Shown here: piece by piece, positions 1 to 15,433 of the stretch | Layout: each line of letters opens with the position of its first letter | Position numbering within the stretch: the first letter of the stretch is position 1 | Origin: Platycnemis pennipes | Taxonomy: Eukaryota; Arthropoda; Insecta; Odonata; Platycnemididae | Length of the DNA stretch: 64,000 nucleotides | Assembly (NCBI GenBank): GCA_933228895.1 | Contig: OW121854.1 | Location: forward strand, 13,333,131 to 13,397,130 | Reading direction: 5' to 3' | The notes under the pieces: generated by a model | Told to the model about the DNA's origin: nothing | The model's input: only the letters and a program-made list of their open reading frames with translations | The model's database searches: none | Position numbers and translations under genes: made by a program

Positions 1-800
1 AAATCATAAAATGAAATGTGCAAAGTTAAAAACACAAACATTGTTCTGAAATTATCTGCGATCGTATTTTCCTGAAATAATTCATAATAAACATTGGATC
101 ACACCAAAATTGAACAAATACGATTGATGGTAATGAAAAAAGTTGGAAATAAAAAAATAATGGGTGCCAAGATTAGAACACAAAAATTGTTTTGAAATTA
201 TTTGCGCTACTATTTTCCTGAAATAATTCTTAAAAAACATTGGATAAGACCAAATTTGAACAAATACGTGTGATGTTAATGAATAAAATTGGAAATCATA
301 AAATGAAAGGTGCAATGTTAAGAAAAGAAACTTTGTTCTGAAATTATCTGCGCTCGTATTGTCCTGAAATAATTCTTAAAAAACATTGGATCACACCAAA
401 ATTGAACAAATACAAGTGATAGCAATGAGAAAAATTGGAAATAAAAAAAATAATGGGTGCTAAGATAGGAACACAAAAATAGTTCTGAAATTATTTGCGC
501 TACCATTTTCCTGAAATAATTCATAAAAAACATTGGATAAGACCAAATTTGAACAAATACGTGTGATGGTAATGAAAAAAATTGGAAATCATAAAATGAA
601 AGGCGCAAAGTTAAGAACACAAACATTGTTCTGAAATTATCTGCGCTCGTATTTTCCTGAAATAATTCATAAAAAACATTGGATCACACCAAAATTGAAC
701 AAATACGAGTGATGGTAATGAAAAAAATTGGAAATAAAAAAATAATGGGTGCCATGATTAGAACACAAAAATTGTTCTGAAATTATTTGCGCTACTATTT
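1..800. repeat. Satellite block I, copy 1
   Basis: This stretch recurs at 6,579-7,378, an offset of 6,578 bp (45 monomers). By eye I found one clear substitution in about 800 bp (TACCATTTTCC here, TACTATTTTCC there). Shared diagnostic variants include ATAATAAACATT, GCAATGTTAAGAAAAGAAAC and GTATTGTCC. Similarity is lost near 800. The block continues beyond the left edge of the window, and a shorter third copy lies at about 14,915-15,330. Confidence 0.9.
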
Positions 801-1019
801 TCCTGAAATAAGTCAAAAAAAACATTGGATAAGACCAAATTTGAACAAATACGTGTGATGTTAATGAAAAAAATTGGAAATCATTTAATGAAAGGCGCAA
901 AGTTAAGAACACAAACATTGTTCTAAAATTATCTGCGCTCGTATTTTCCTGAAATAATTCATAAAAAACATTGGATCATACCAAAATTGAACAAATACGA
1001 GTGATGTTAATGAAAAAAA

Positions 1020-4000
1020 TTGGAAATAAAAAAAATAATGGGTGCCAAGATAAGAACACAAAAATTGTTCTGAAATTATTTGCGCTACTATTTTCCTGAA
1101 ATAAGTCTTAAAAAACATTGGATATGACCAAATTTGAACAAATACGTGTGATGTTAATGAAAAAAATTGGAAATCATATAATGAAAGGCGCAAAGTTAAG
1201 AACACAAACATTGTTCTAAAATTATCGGCGCTCGTATTTTCCTGAAATAATTCATAAAAAACATTGGATCACACCAAAATTGAACAAATACGATTGATGG
1301 TAATGAAAAAAGTTGGAAATAAAAAAATAATGGGTGCCAAGATTAGAACACAAAAATTGTTTTGAAATTATTTGCGCTACTATTTTCCTGAAATAATTCT
1401 TAAAAAACATTGGATAAGACCAAATTTGAACAAATACGTATGATGTTCATGAAAAAAATTGGAAATCATAAAATGAAATGTGCAAAGTTAAGAACACAAA
1501 CATTGTTCTGAAATTATCTGCGATCGTATTTTCCTGAAATAATTCATAAAAAACATTGGATCACACCAAAATTGAACAAATACGATTGATGGTAATGAAA
1601 AAAGTTGGAAATAAAAAAATAATGGGTGCCAAGATTTGAACACAAAAATTGTTTTGAAATTATTTGCGCTACTATTTTCCTGAAATAATTCTTAAAAAAC
1701 ATTGGATAAGACCAAATTTGAACAAATACGTGTGACGTTAATGAAAAAAATTGGAAATCATAAAATGAAATGTGCAAAGTTAAGAACACAAACATTGTTC
1801 TGAAATTATCTGCGATCGTATTTTCCTGAAATAATTCATAAAAAACATTGGATCACACCAAAATTGAACAAATACGATTGATGGTAATGAAAAAAGTTGG
1901 AAATAAAAAAATAATGGGTGCCAAGATTAGAACACAAAAATTGTTTTGAAATTATTTGCGCTACTATTTTCCTGAAATTATTCTTAAAAAACATTGGATA
2001 ACACCAAAATTGAACAAATACGTGTGATGTTAATGAAAAAAGTTGGAAATCATAAAATTAAAGGTGCAAAGTTAAGAGCACAAACATTGTTCTGAAATTA
2101 TCTGCGCTCGTATTTTCCTTGAAATAATTCATAAAAAACATTGGATCACACCAAAATTGAACAAATACAAGTGATGGTAATGAAAAAAATTGGAAATAAA
2201 AAAATAATGGGTGCCAAGATAAGAACACAAAAATTGTTCTGAAATTATTTGCACTACTATTTTCCTGAAATAATTCTTAAAAAACATTGGATAAGACCAA
2301 ATTTGAACGAATACGTGTGATGTTAATGAAAAAAATTGGAAATAAAAAATAATGGGTGCAAAGATAAGAACACAAAAATTGTTCTGAAATTATTTGCGCT
2401 ACTGTTTTCCTGAAATAATTCTTAAAAAACATTGTATCTCACCAAAATTGAACAAATACGATTGATGGTAATGAAAAAAATTGGAAATAAAAAAATAATG
2501 GGTGCCAAGATAAGAACACAAAAATTGTTCTGAAATTATTTGCGCTACTGTTTTCCTGAAATAATTCTTAAAAAACATTGTATCTCACCAAAATTGAACA
2601 AATACGAGTGATAGCAATGAGAAAAACTGGAAATAAAAAAATAATGGGTGCCAAGATAAGAACACAAAAATTGTTCTGAAATTATTTGCGCTACTATTTT
2701 CCTGAAATTATTCTTAAAAAACATTGGATAACACCAAAATTGAACAAATACGTGTGATGTTAATGAAAAAAATTGGAAATCATATAATAAAAGGTGCAAA
2801 GTTAAGAACACAAACATTGTTCTGAAATTATCTGCGCTCGTATTTTCTTGAAATAATTCTTAAAAAACATTGGATCACACCAAAATTGAACAAATACGAG
2901 TGATGGTAATGAAAAAAATTGGAAATAAAAAAATAATGGGTGCCATGATAAGAACACAAAAATTGTTCTGAAATTATTTGCGCTACTATTTTCCTGAAAC
3001 AAGTCTTAAAAAACAGTTGATAAACCAAATTTGAACAAATACGTGTGATGTTAATAAAAAAAATTAGAAATCATAAAATGAAAGGTGCAAAGTTAAGAAC
3101 ACAAACATTGTTCTGAAATTATCTGCGCTCGTATTTTCCTGAAATAATTCATAAAAAACATTTGATAAGACACAAATTTGAACAAATGCGTGTGATGTTA
3201 ATTTAAAAAATTGGAAATAAAAAAAATAATGGGTGCCAAGATAAGAACACAAAAATTGTTCTGAAATTATTTGCGCTACTATTTTCCTGAAATAAGTCTT
3301 AAAAAACATTGGATAAGACCAAATTTGAACAAATACGTGTGATGTTAATGAAAAAAATTGGAAATCATATAATGAAAGGCGCAAAGTTAAGAACACAAAC
3401 ATTGTTCTAAAATTATCTGCGCTCGTATTTTCCTGAAATAATTCATAAAAAACATTGGATCACACCAAAATTGAACAAATACGATTGATGGTAATGAAAA
3501 AAATTGGAAATAAAAAAAATAATGGGTGCTAAGATAGGAACACAAAAATTGTTTTGAAATTATTTGCGCTACTATTTTCCTGAAATAATTCTTAAAAAAC
3601 ATTGGATAAGACCAAATTTGAACAAATACGTGTGATGGTAATGAAAAAAATTGGAAATCATAAAATGAAAGGTGCAAAGTTAAGAACACAAACATTGTTC
3701 TGAAATTATCTGCGATCGTATTTTGCTTAAATAATTCATAAAAAACATTGGATCACACCAAAATTGAACAAATACGATTGATGGTAATGAAAAAAGTTGG
3801 AAATAAAAAAATAATGGGTGCCAAGATTAGAACACAAAAATTGTTTTGAAATTATTTGCGCTACTATTTTCCTGAAATAATTCTTAAAAAACATTGGATA
3901 AGACCAAATTTGAACAAATACGTGTGATGTTAATGAAAAAAATTGGAAATCATAAAATGAAATGTGCAAAGTTAAAAACACAAACATTGTTCTGAAATTA

Positions 4001-4460
4001 TCTGCGATCGTATTTTCCTGAAATAATTCATAAAAAACATTGGATCACACCAAAATTGAACAAATACGATTGATGGTAATGAAAAAAGTTGGAAATAAAA
4101 AAATAATGGGTGCCAAGATTAGAACACAAAAATTGTTTTGAAATTATTTGCGCTACTATTTTCCTGAAATAATTCTTAAAAAAACATTGGATAAGACCAA
4201 ATTTGAACAAATACGTGTGATGTTAATGAAAAAAATTGGAAATCATAAAATGAAATGTGCAAAGTTAAAAACACAAACATTGTTCAGAAATTATCTGCGA
4301 TCGTATTTTCCTGAAATAATTCATAAAAAACATTGGATCACACCAAAATTGAACAAATACGATTGATGGTAATGAAAAAAGTTGGAAATAAAAAAATAAT
4401 GGGTGCCAAGATTAGAACACAAAAATTGTTTTGAAATTATTTGCGCTACTATTTTCCTGA
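1020..4460. repeat. Satellite block II, copy 1 (about 3.4 kb)
   Basis: Recurs at 9,064-12,504, an offset of 8,044 bp (55 monomers). The order of monomer variants is the same across the whole stretch, including the rare AAACAAGTCTTAAAAAACAG, TTTTGCTTAAATAATTC and TTGCACTACT forms. Only a handful of substitutions were seen, for example TTGAACAAATA here against TTGTACAAATA in copy 2. Past 4,460 the two copies resume similarity after a shift of one dimer, which suggests a two-monomer gain or loss. Confidence 0.9.
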
Positions 4461-6578
4461 AATAATTCTTAAAAAACATTGGATAAGACCAAATTTGAAC
4501 AAATACGTGTGATGTTAATGAAAAAAATTGGAAATCATAAAATGAAATGTGCAAAGTTAAAAACACAAACATTGTTCAGAAATTATCTGCGATCGTATTT
4601 TCCTGAAATAATTCATAAAAAACATTGGATCACACCAAAATTGAACAAATACGATTGATGGTAATGAAAAAAGTTGGAAATAAAAAAATAATGGGTGCCA
4701 AGATTAGAACACAAAAATTGTTTTGAAATTATTTGCGCTACTATTTTCCTGAAATTATTCTTAAAAAACATTGGATAACACTTAAATTGAACAAATACGT
4801 GTTATGTTTATGAAAAAAGTTGGAAATCATAAAATTAAAGGTGCAAAGTTAAGAGCACAAACATTGTTCTGAAATTATCTGCGCTCGTATTTTCCTGAAA
4901 TAATTCATAAAAAACATTGGATCACACCAAAATTGAACAAATACGAGTGATGGTAATGAAAAAAATTGGAAATAAAAAAATAATGGGTGCCATGATAAGA
5001 ACACAAAAATTGTTCTGAAATTATTTGCGCTACTGTTTTCCGGAAAAATTTCTTAAAAACATTGAATAAGACCAAATTTGAACAAATACATGTGATGGTA
5101 ATGAAAAAAATTGGAAATCATATAATAAAAGGTGCAAAGTTAAGAACACAAACATTGTTCTGAAATTATCTGCGCTCGTATTTTCTTGAAATAATTCTTA
5201 AAAAACATTAGATCACACCAAAATTGAACAAATACGAGTGATGGTAATGAAAAAAATTGGAAATAAAAAAATAATGGGTGCCATGATAAGAACACAAAAA
5301 TTGTTCTGAAATTATTTGCGCTACTATTTTCCTGAAATAAGTCTTAAAAAACATTGGATAAGACCAAATTTGAACAAATACGTGTGATGTTAATAAAAAA
5401 AATTAGAAATCATAAAATGAAAGGTGCAAAGTTAAGAACACAAACATTGTTCTGAAATTATCTGAGCTCGTATTTTCCTGAAATAATTCATAAAAAACAT
5501 TTGATAAGACACAAATTTGAACAAATGCGTGTGATGTTAATTGCAAAAATTGGAAATAAAAAAAATAATGGGTGCCAAGATAAGAATACAAAAATTGTTC
5601 TGAAATTATTTGCGCTACTATTTTCCTGAAATAAGTCTTAAAAAACATTGGATAAGACCAAATTTGAACAAATACGTGTGATGTTAATGAAAAAAATTGG
5701 AAATCATATAATGAAAGGCGCAAAGTTAAGAACACAAACATAATTCTAAAATTATCTGCGCTCGTATTTTCCTGAAATAATTCATAAAAAAACATTGGAT
5801 CACACCAAAATTGAACAAATACGATTGATGGTAATGAAAAAAATTGGAAATAAAAAAAATAATGGGTGCTAGGATAGGAACACAAAAATTGTTCTGAAAT
5901 TATTTGCGCTACTATTTTCCTGAAATAAGTCTTAAAAAACATTGGATAAGACCAAATTTGAACAAATACGTGTGATGGTAATGAAAAAAATTGGAAATCA
6001 TAAAATGAAATGTGCAAAGTTAAAAACACAAACATTGTTCAGAAATTATCTGCGATCGTATTTTCCTGAAATAATTCATAAAAAACATTGGATCACACCA
6101 AAATTGAACAAATACGATTGATGGTAATGAAAAAAGTTGGAAATAAAAAAATAATGGGTGCCAAGATTAGAACACAAAAATTGTTTTGAAATTATTTGCG
6201 CTACTATTTTCCTGAAATTATTCTTAAAAAACATTGGATAACACTTAAATTGAACAAATACGTGTTATGTTAATGAAAAAAGTTGGAAATCATAAAATTA
6301 AAGGTGCAAAGTTAAGAGCACAAACATTGTTCTGAAATTATCTGCGCTCGTATTTTCCTGAAATAATTCATAAAAAACATTGGATCACACCAAAATTGAA
6401 CAAATACGAGTGATGGTAATGAAAAACATTGGAAATAAAAAAATAATGGGTGACAAGATGAGACCACAAAAATTGTTCTGAAATTATTTGCGCTACTATT
6501 TTCCTGAAATAATTCTTAAAAAACATTGGATAAGACCAAATTTGAACAAATACGTGTGATGTTAATGAATAAAATTGG

Positions 6579-7378
6579 AAATCATAAAATGAAATGTGCA
6601 AAGTTAAAAACACAAACATTGTTCTGAAATTATCTGCGATCGTATTTTCCTGAAATAATTCATAATAAACATTGGATCACACCAAAATTGAACAAATACG
6701 ATTGATGGTAATGAAAAAAGTTGGAAATAAAAAAATAATGGGTGCCAAGATTAGAACACAAAAATTGTTTTGAAATTATTTGCGCTACTATTTTCCTGAA
6801 ATAATTCTTAAAAAACATTGGATAAGACCAAATTTGAACAAATACGTGTGATGTTAATGAATAAAATTGGAAATCATAAAATGAAAGGTGCAATGTTAAG
6901 AAAAGAAACTTTGTTCTGAAATTATCTGCGCTCGTATTGTCCTGAAATAATTCTTAAAAAACATTGGATCACACCAAAATTGAACAAATACAAGTGATAG
7001 CAATGAGAAAAATTGGAAATAAAAAAAATAATGGGTGCTAAGATAGGAACACAAAAATAGTTCTGAAATTATTTGCGCTACTATTTTCCTGAAATAATTC
7101 ATAAAAAACATTGGATAAGACCAAATTTGAACAAATACGTGTGATGGTAATGAAAAAAATTGGAAATCATAAAATGAAAGGCGCAAAGTTAAGAACACAA
7201 ACATTGTTCTGAAATTATCTGCGCTCGTATTTTCCTGAAATAATTCATAAAAAACATTGGATCACACCAAAATTGAACAAATACGAGTGATGGTAATGAA
7301 AAAAATTGGAAATAAAAAAATAATGGGTGCCATGATTAGAACACAAAAATTGTTCTGAAATTATTTGCGCTACTATTT
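6579..7378. repeat. Satellite block I, copy 2
   Basis: Near-exact copy of 1-800, carrying the same private variants. It diverges at about 7,378, where TTTCGTGAAATAATTC replaces the left copy's TTTCCTGAAATAAGTC. The identity is far higher than between neighbouring monomers, so the block was copied as one unit. Confidence 0.9.
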
Positions 7379-9063
7379 TCGTGAAATAATTCTTAAAAAA
7401 CATTGTATAAGACCAAATTTGAACAAATACGTGTGATGTTAATGAAAAAAATTGGAAATCATATAATAAAAGGTGCAAAGTTAACATCACAAACATTGTT
7501 CTGAAATTATCTGCGCTCGTATTTTCTTGAAATAATTCTTAAAAAACATTGGATCACACCAAAATTGAACAAATACGAGTGATGGTAATGAAAAAAATTG
7601 GAAATAAAAAAAATAATGGGTGCCATGATTAGAACACAAAAATTGTTCTGAAATTATTTGCGCTACTATTTTCATGAAATAATTCTTAAAAAACATTGTT
7701 TAAGACCAAATTTGAACAAATACGTGTGATGTTAATGAAAAAAGTTGGAAATCATAAAATTAAAGGTGCAAAGTTAAGAACACAAACATTGTTCTGAAAT
7801 TATCTGCGCTCGTATTTTCCTGAAATAATTCATAAAAAACATTGGATCACACCAAAATTGAACAAATACGAGTGATAGCAATGAGAAAAACTGGAAAAAA
7901 AAAATAATGGGTGCCAAGATAAGAACACAAAAATTGTTCTGAAATTATTTGCGCTACTGTTTTCCGGAAAAATTTCTTAAAAACATTGAATAAGACCAAA
8001 TTTGAACAAATACGTGTGATGTTAATGAAATAAAATTGGAAATCATATAATGAAAGGCGCAAAGTTAAGAACACAAACATTGTTCTAAAATTATCTGCGC
8101 TCGTATTTTCTTGAAATAATTCATAAAAAACATTTGATAAGACACAAATTTGAACAAATGCGTGTGATGTAAATTTAAAAAATTGGAAATAAAAAAAATA
8201 ATGGGTGCCAAGATAAGAACACAAAAATTGTTCTGAAATTATTTGCGCTACTATTTTCCTGAAATATATATTAAAAAACATTGGATAAGACCAAATTTGA
8301 ACAAATACGTGTGATGTTAATAAAAAAAATTGGAAATCATAAAATGAAAGGTGCAAAGTTAAGAACACAAACATTGTTCTGAAATTATCTGCGCTCGTAT
8401 TTTCCTGAAATAATTCATAAAAAACATTTGATAAGACACAAATTTGAACAAATGCGTGTGATGTAAATTTAAAAAATTGGAAATAAAAAAAATAATGGGT
8501 GCCAAGATAAGAACACAAAAATTGTTCTGAAATTATTTGCGCTACTATTTTCCTGAAATAAGTCTTAAAAAACATTGGATAAGACCAAATTTGAACAAAT
8601 ACGTGTGATGTTAATGAAAAAAATTGGAAATCATAGAATGAAAGGCGCAAAGTTAAGAACACAAACATTCTTCTTAAATTATCTGCGCTTGTATTTTCCT
8701 GAAATAATTCATAAAAAACATTGGATCATACCAAAATTGAACAAGTACGAGTGATGTTAATGAAAAAAATTGGAAATAAAAAAAATAATGGGTGCTAAGA
8801 TAGGAACACAAAAATTGTTCTGAAATTATTTGCGCTACTATTTTCCTGAAATAATTCTTAAAAAACATTGGATAAGACCAAATTTGAACAAATACGTGTG
8901 ATGGTAATGAAAAAAATTGGAAATCATAAAATGAAATGTGCAAAGTTAAGAACACAAACATTGTTCTAAAATTATCTGCGATCATATTTTCCTGAAATAA
9001 TTCATAAAAAACATTTGATAAGACACAAATTTGAACAAATGCGTGTGATGTTAATTTAAAAAA

Positions 9064-12000
9064 TTGGAAATAAAAAAAATAATGGGTGCCAAGATAAGAA
9101 CACAAAAATTGTTCTGAAATTATTTGCGCTACTATTTTCCTGAAATAAGTCTTAAAAAACATTGGATATGACCAAATTTGAACAAATACGTGTGATGTTA
9201 ATGAAAAAAATTGGAAATCATATAATGAAAGGCGCAAAGTTAAGAACACAAACATTGTTCTAAAATTATCGGCGCTCGTATTTTCCTGAAATAATTCATA
9301 AAAAACATTGGATCACACCAAAATTGAACAAATACGATTGATGGTAATGAAAAAAGTTGGAAATAAAAAAATAATGGGTGCCAAGATTAGAACACAAAAA
9401 TTGTTTTGAAATTATTTGCGCTACTATTTTCCTGAAATAATTCTTAAAAAACATTGGATAAGACCAAATTTGAACAAATACGTATGATGTTCATGAAAAA
9501 AATTGGAAATCATAAAATGAAATGTGCAAAGTTAAGAACACAAACATTGTTCTGAAATTATCTGCGATCGTATTTTCCTGAAATAATTCATAAAAAACAT
9601 TGGATCACACCAAAATTGAACAAATACGATTGATGGTAATGAAAAAAGTTGGAAATAAAAAAATAATGGGTGCCAAGATTTGAACACAAAAATTGTTTTG
9701 AAATTATTTGCGCTACTATTTTCCTGAAATAATTCTTAAAAAACATTGGATAAGACCAAATTTGAACAAATACGTGTGACGTTAATGAAAAAAATTGGAA
9801 ATCATAAAATGAAATGTGCAAAGTTAAGAACACAAACATTGTTCTGAAATTATCTGCGATCGTATTTTCCTGAAATAATTCATAAAAAACATTGGATCAC
9901 ACCAAAATTGAACAAATACGATTGATGGTAATGAAAAAAGTTGGAAATAAAAAAATAATGGGTGCCAAGATTAGAACACAAAAATTGTTTTGAAATTATT
10001 TGCGCTACTATTTTCCTGAAATTATTCTTAAAAAACATTGGATAACACCAAAATTGAACAAATACGTGTGATGTTAATGAAAAAAGTTGGAAATCATAAA
10101 ATTAAAGGTGCAAAGTTAAGAGCACAAACATTGTTCTGAAATTATCTGCGCTCGTATTTTCCTTGAAATAATTCATAAAAAACATTGGATCACACCAAAA
10201 TTGAACAAATACAAGTGATGGTAATGAAAAAAATTGGAAATAAAAAAATAATGGGTGCCAAGATAAGAACACAAAAATTGTTCTGAAATTATTTGCACTA
10301 CTATTTTCCTGAAATAATTCTTAAAAAACATTGGATAAGACCAAATTTGAACGAATACGTGTGATGTTAATGAAAAAAATTGGAAATAAAAAATAATGGG
10401 TGCAAAGATAAGAACACAAAAATTGTTCTGAAATTATTTGCGCTACTGTTTTCCTGAAATAATTCTTAAAAAACATTGTATCTCACCAAAATTGAACAAA
10501 TACGATTGATGGTAATGAAAAAAATTGGAAATAAAAAAATAATGGGTGCCAAGATAAGAACACAAAAATTGTTCTGAAATTATTTGCGCTACTGTTTTCC
10601 TGAAATAATTCTTAAAAAACATTGTATCTCACCAAAATTGAACAAATACGAGTGATAGCAATGAGAAAAACTGGAAATAAAAAAATAATGGGTGCCAAGA
10701 TAAGAACACAAAAATTGTTCTGAAATTATTTGCGCTACTATTTTCCTGAAATTATTCTTAAAAAACATTGGATAACACCAAAATTGTACAAATACGTGTG
10801 ATGTTAATGAAAAAAATTGGAAATCATATAATAAAAGGTGCAAAGTTAAGAACACAAACATTGTTCTGAAATTATCTGCGCTCGTATTTTCTTGAAATAA
10901 TTCTTAAAAAACATTGGATCACAACAAAATTGAACAAATACGAGTGATGGTAATGAAAAAAATTGGAAATAAAAAAATAATGGGTGCCATGATAAGAACA
11001 CAAAAATTGTTCTGAAATTATTTGCGCTACTATTTTCCTGAAACAAGTCTTAAAAAACAGTTGATAAACCAAATTTGAACAAATACGTGTGATGTTAATA
11101 AAAAAAATTAGAAATCATAAAATGAAAGGTGCAAAGTTAAGAACACAAACATTGTTCTGAAATTATCTGCGCTCGTATTTTCCTGAAATAATTCATAAAA
11201 AACATTTGATAAGACACAAATTTGAACAAATGCGTGTGATGTTAATTTAAAAAATTGGAAATAAAAAAAATAATGGGTGCCAAGATAAGAACACAAAAAT
11301 TGTTCTGAAATTATTTGCGCTACTTTTTTCCTGAAATAAGTCTTAAAAAACATTGGATAAGACCAAATTTGAACAAATACGTGTGATGTTAATGAAAAAA
11401 ATTGGAAATCATATAATGAAAGGCGCAAAGTTAAGAACACAAACATTGTTCTAAAATTATCTGCGCTCGTATTTTCCTGAAATAATTCATAAAAAACATT
11501 GGATCACACCAAAATTGAACAAATACGATTGATGGTAATGAAAAAAATTGGAAATAAAAAAAATAATGGGTGCTAAGATAGGAACACAAAAATTGTTTTG
11601 AAATTATTTGCGCTACTATTTTCCTGAAATAATTCTTAAAAAACATTGGATAAGACCAAATTTGAACAAATACGTGTGATGGTAATGAAAAAAATTGGAA
11701 ATCATAAAATGAAAGGTGCAAAGTTAAGAACACAAACATTGTTCTGAAATTATCTGCGATCGTATTTTGCTTAAATAATTCATAAAAAACATTGGATCAC
11801 ACCAAAATTGAACAAATACGATTGATGGTAATGAAAAAAGTTGGAAATAAAAAAATAATGGGTGCCAAGATTAGAACACAAAAATTGTTTTGAAATTATT
11901 TGCGCTACTATTTTCCTGAAATAATTCTTAAAAAACATTGGATAAGACCAAATTTGAACAAGTACGTGTGATGTTAATGAAAAAAATTGGAAATCATAAA

Positions 12001-12504
12001 ATGAAATGTGCAAAGTTAAAAACACAAACATTGTTCTGAAATTATCTGCGATCGTATTTTCCTGAAATAATTCATAAAAAACATTGGATCACACCAAAAT
12101 TGAACAAATACGATTGATGGTAATGAAAAAAGTTGGAAATAAAAAAATAATGGGTGCCAAGATTAGAACACAAAAATTGTTTTGAAATTATTTGCGCTAC
12201 TATTTTCCTGAAATAATTCTTAAAAAAACATTGGATAAGACCAAATTTGAACAAATACGTGTGATGTTAATGAAAAAAATTGGAAATCATAAAATGAAAT
12301 GTGCAAAGTTAAAAACACAAACATTGTTCAGAAATTATCTGCGATCGTATTTTCCTGAAATAATTCATAAAAAACATTGGATCACACCAAAATTGAACAA
12401 ATACGATTGATGGTAATGAAAAAAGTTGGAAATAAAAAAATAATGGGTGCCAAGATTAGAACACAAAAATTGTTTTGAAATTATTTGCGCTACTATTTTC
12501 CTGA
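9064..12504. repeat. Satellite block II, copy 2 (about 3.4 kb)
   Basis: Near-identical copy of 1,020-4,460. Immediately left of 9,064 the two regions differ: 8,953-9,050 carries the AACATTTGATAAGACAC variant and 909-1,010 does not. This gives a definable left breakpoint. Confidence 0.9.
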
Positions 12505-15433
12505 AATTATTCTTAAAAAACATTGGATAACACTTAAATTGAACAAATACGTGTTATGTTAATGAAAAAAGTTGGAAATCATAAAATTAAAGGTGCAAAG
12601 TTAAGAGCACAAACATTGTTCTGAAATTATCTGCGCTCGTATTTTCCTGAAATAATTCATAAAAAACATTGGATCACACCAAAATTGAACAAATACGAGT
12701 GATGGTAATGAAAAACATTGGAAATAAAAAAATAATGGGTGCCAAGATGAGACCACAAAAATTGTTCTGAAATTATTTGCGCTACTATTTTCCTGAAATA
12801 ATTCTTAAAAAACATTGGATAAGACCAAATTTGAACAAATACGTGTGATGTTCATGAATAAAATTGGAAATCATAAAATGAAAGGTGCAAAGTTAAGAAC
12901 ACAAAAATTGTTCTGAAATTATCTGCGCTCGTATTTTCCTGAAATAATTCATAAAAAACATTTGATAAGACACAAATTTGAACAAATGCGTGTGATGTTA
13001 ATTTAAAAAATTGGAAATAAAAAAAATAATGGGTGCCAAGATAAGAACACAAAAATTGTTCTGAAATTATTTGCGCTACTATTTTCCTGAAATAAGTCTT
13101 AAAAAACATTGGATAAGACCAAATTTGAACAAATACGTGTGATGTTAATGAAAAAAATTGGAAATCATATAATGAAAGGCGCAAAGTTAAGAACACAAAC
13201 ATTGTTCTAAAATTATCTGCGCTCGTATTTTCCTGAAATAATTCATAAAAAACATTGGATCACACCAAAATTGAACAAATACGATTGATGGTAATGAAAA
13301 AAATTGGAAATAAAAAAAATAATGGGTGCTAAGATAGGAACACAAAAATTGTTTTGAAATTATTTGCGCTACTATTTTCCTGAAATAATTCTTAAAAAAC
13401 ATTGGATAAGACCAAATTTGAACAAATACGTGTGATGGTAATGAAAAAAATTGGAAATCATAAAATGAAAGGTGCAATGTTAAGAAAAGAAACTTTGTTC
13501 TGAAATTATCTGCGATCGTATTTTGCTTAAATAATTCATAAAAAACATTGGATCACACCAAAATTGAACAAATACAAGTGATGGTAATGAAAAAAATTGG
13601 AAATAAAAAAATAATGGGTGCCAAGATAAGAACACAAAAATTGTTCTGAAATTATTTGCGCTACTATTTTCCTGAAATAATTCTTAAAAAACATTGGATA
13701 AGACCCAATTTGAACAAATACGTGTGATGTTAATGAAAAAAATTGGAAATAAAAAATAATGGGTGCAAAGATAAGAACACAAAAATTGTTCTGAAATTAT
13801 TTGCGCTACTGTTTTCCTGAAATAATTCTTAAAAAACATTGGATAAGACCAAATTTGAACAAATACGTGTGATGTTAATGAAAAAAATTGGAAATAAAAA
13901 AATAATGGGTGCCAAGATAAGAACACAAAAATTGTTCTGATATTATTTGCGCTACTATTTTCCTGAAATAAGTCTTAAAAAACATTGGATAAGACCAAAT
14001 TTGAACAAATACGTGTGATGTTAATGAAAAAAATTGGAAATAAAAAAATAATGGGTGCCAAGATAAGAACACAAAAATTGTTCTGATATTATTTGCGCTA
14101 CTATTTTCCTGAAATAAGTCTTAAAAAACATTGGATAAGACCAAATTTGAACAAATACGTGTGATGTTAATGAAAAAAATTGGAAATCATAAAATGAAAT
14201 GTGCAAAGTTAAAAACACAAACATTGTTCTGAAATTATCTGCGATCGTATTTTCCTGAAATAATTCATAAAAAACATTGGATCACACCAAAATTGAACAA
14301 ATACGATTGATGGTAATGAAAAAAGTTGGAAATAAAAAAATAATGGGTGCCAAGATAAGAACACAAAAATTGTTCTGAAATTATTTGCGCTACTGTTTTC
14401 CTGAAATAATTCTTAAAAAACATTGTATCTCACCAAAATTGAACAAATACGAGTGATAGCAATGAGAAAAACTGGAAATAAAAAAATAATGGGTGCCAAG
14501 ATAAGAACACAAAAATTGTTCTGAAATTATTTGCGCTACTGTTTTCCGGAAAAATTTCTTAAAAACATTGAATAAGACCAAATTTGAACAAATACGTGTG
14601 ATGGTAATGAAAAAAGTTGGAAATCATAAAATTAAAGGTGCAAAGTTAAGAGCACAAACATTGTTCTGAAATTATCTGCGCTCGTATTTTCCTGAAATAA
14701 TTCATAAAAAACATTGGATCACACCAAAATTGAACAAATACGAGTGATGGTAATGAAAAACATTGGAAATAAAAAAATAATGGGTGCCAAGATGAGACCA
14801 CAAAAATTGTTCTGAAATTATTTGCGCTACTATTTTCCTGAAATAATTCTTAAAAAACATTGGATAAGACCAAATTTGAACAAATACGTGTGATGTTAAT
14901 GAATAAAATTGGAAATCATAAAATGAAATGTGCAAAGTTAAAAACACAAACATTGTTCTGAAATTAACTGCGATCGTATTTTCCTGAAATAATTCATAAT
15001 AAACATTGGATCACACCAAAATTGAACAAATACGATTGATGGTAATGAAAAAAGTTGGAAATAAAAAAATAATGGGTGCCAAGATTAGAACACAAAAATA
15101 GTTTTGAAATTATTTGCGCTACTATTTTCCTGAAATAATTCTTAAAAAACATTGGATAAGACCAAATTTGAACAAATACGTGTGATGTTAATGAATAAAA
15201 TTGGAAATCATAAAATGAAAGGTGCAATGTTAAGAAAAGAAACTTTGTTCTGAAATTATCTGCGCTCGTATTGTCCTGAAATAATTCTTAAAAAACATTG
15301 GATCACACCAAAATTGAACAAATACAAGTGATGGTAATGAAAAAAATTGGAAATAAAAAAATAATGGGTGCCAAGATAAGAACACAAAAATTGTTCTGAA
15401 ATTATTTGCGCTACTATTTTCCTGAAATAATTC

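Noticed and set aside
5403..8668. Long open frames of 210 and 273 codons in the satellite (6,035-5,403 and 8,668-7,847, minus)
   Set aside because: They are successive 146-bp monomers read in rotating frames, with no stop by chance. Equivalent monomers elsewhere have stops in the same places, so no protein is conserved.
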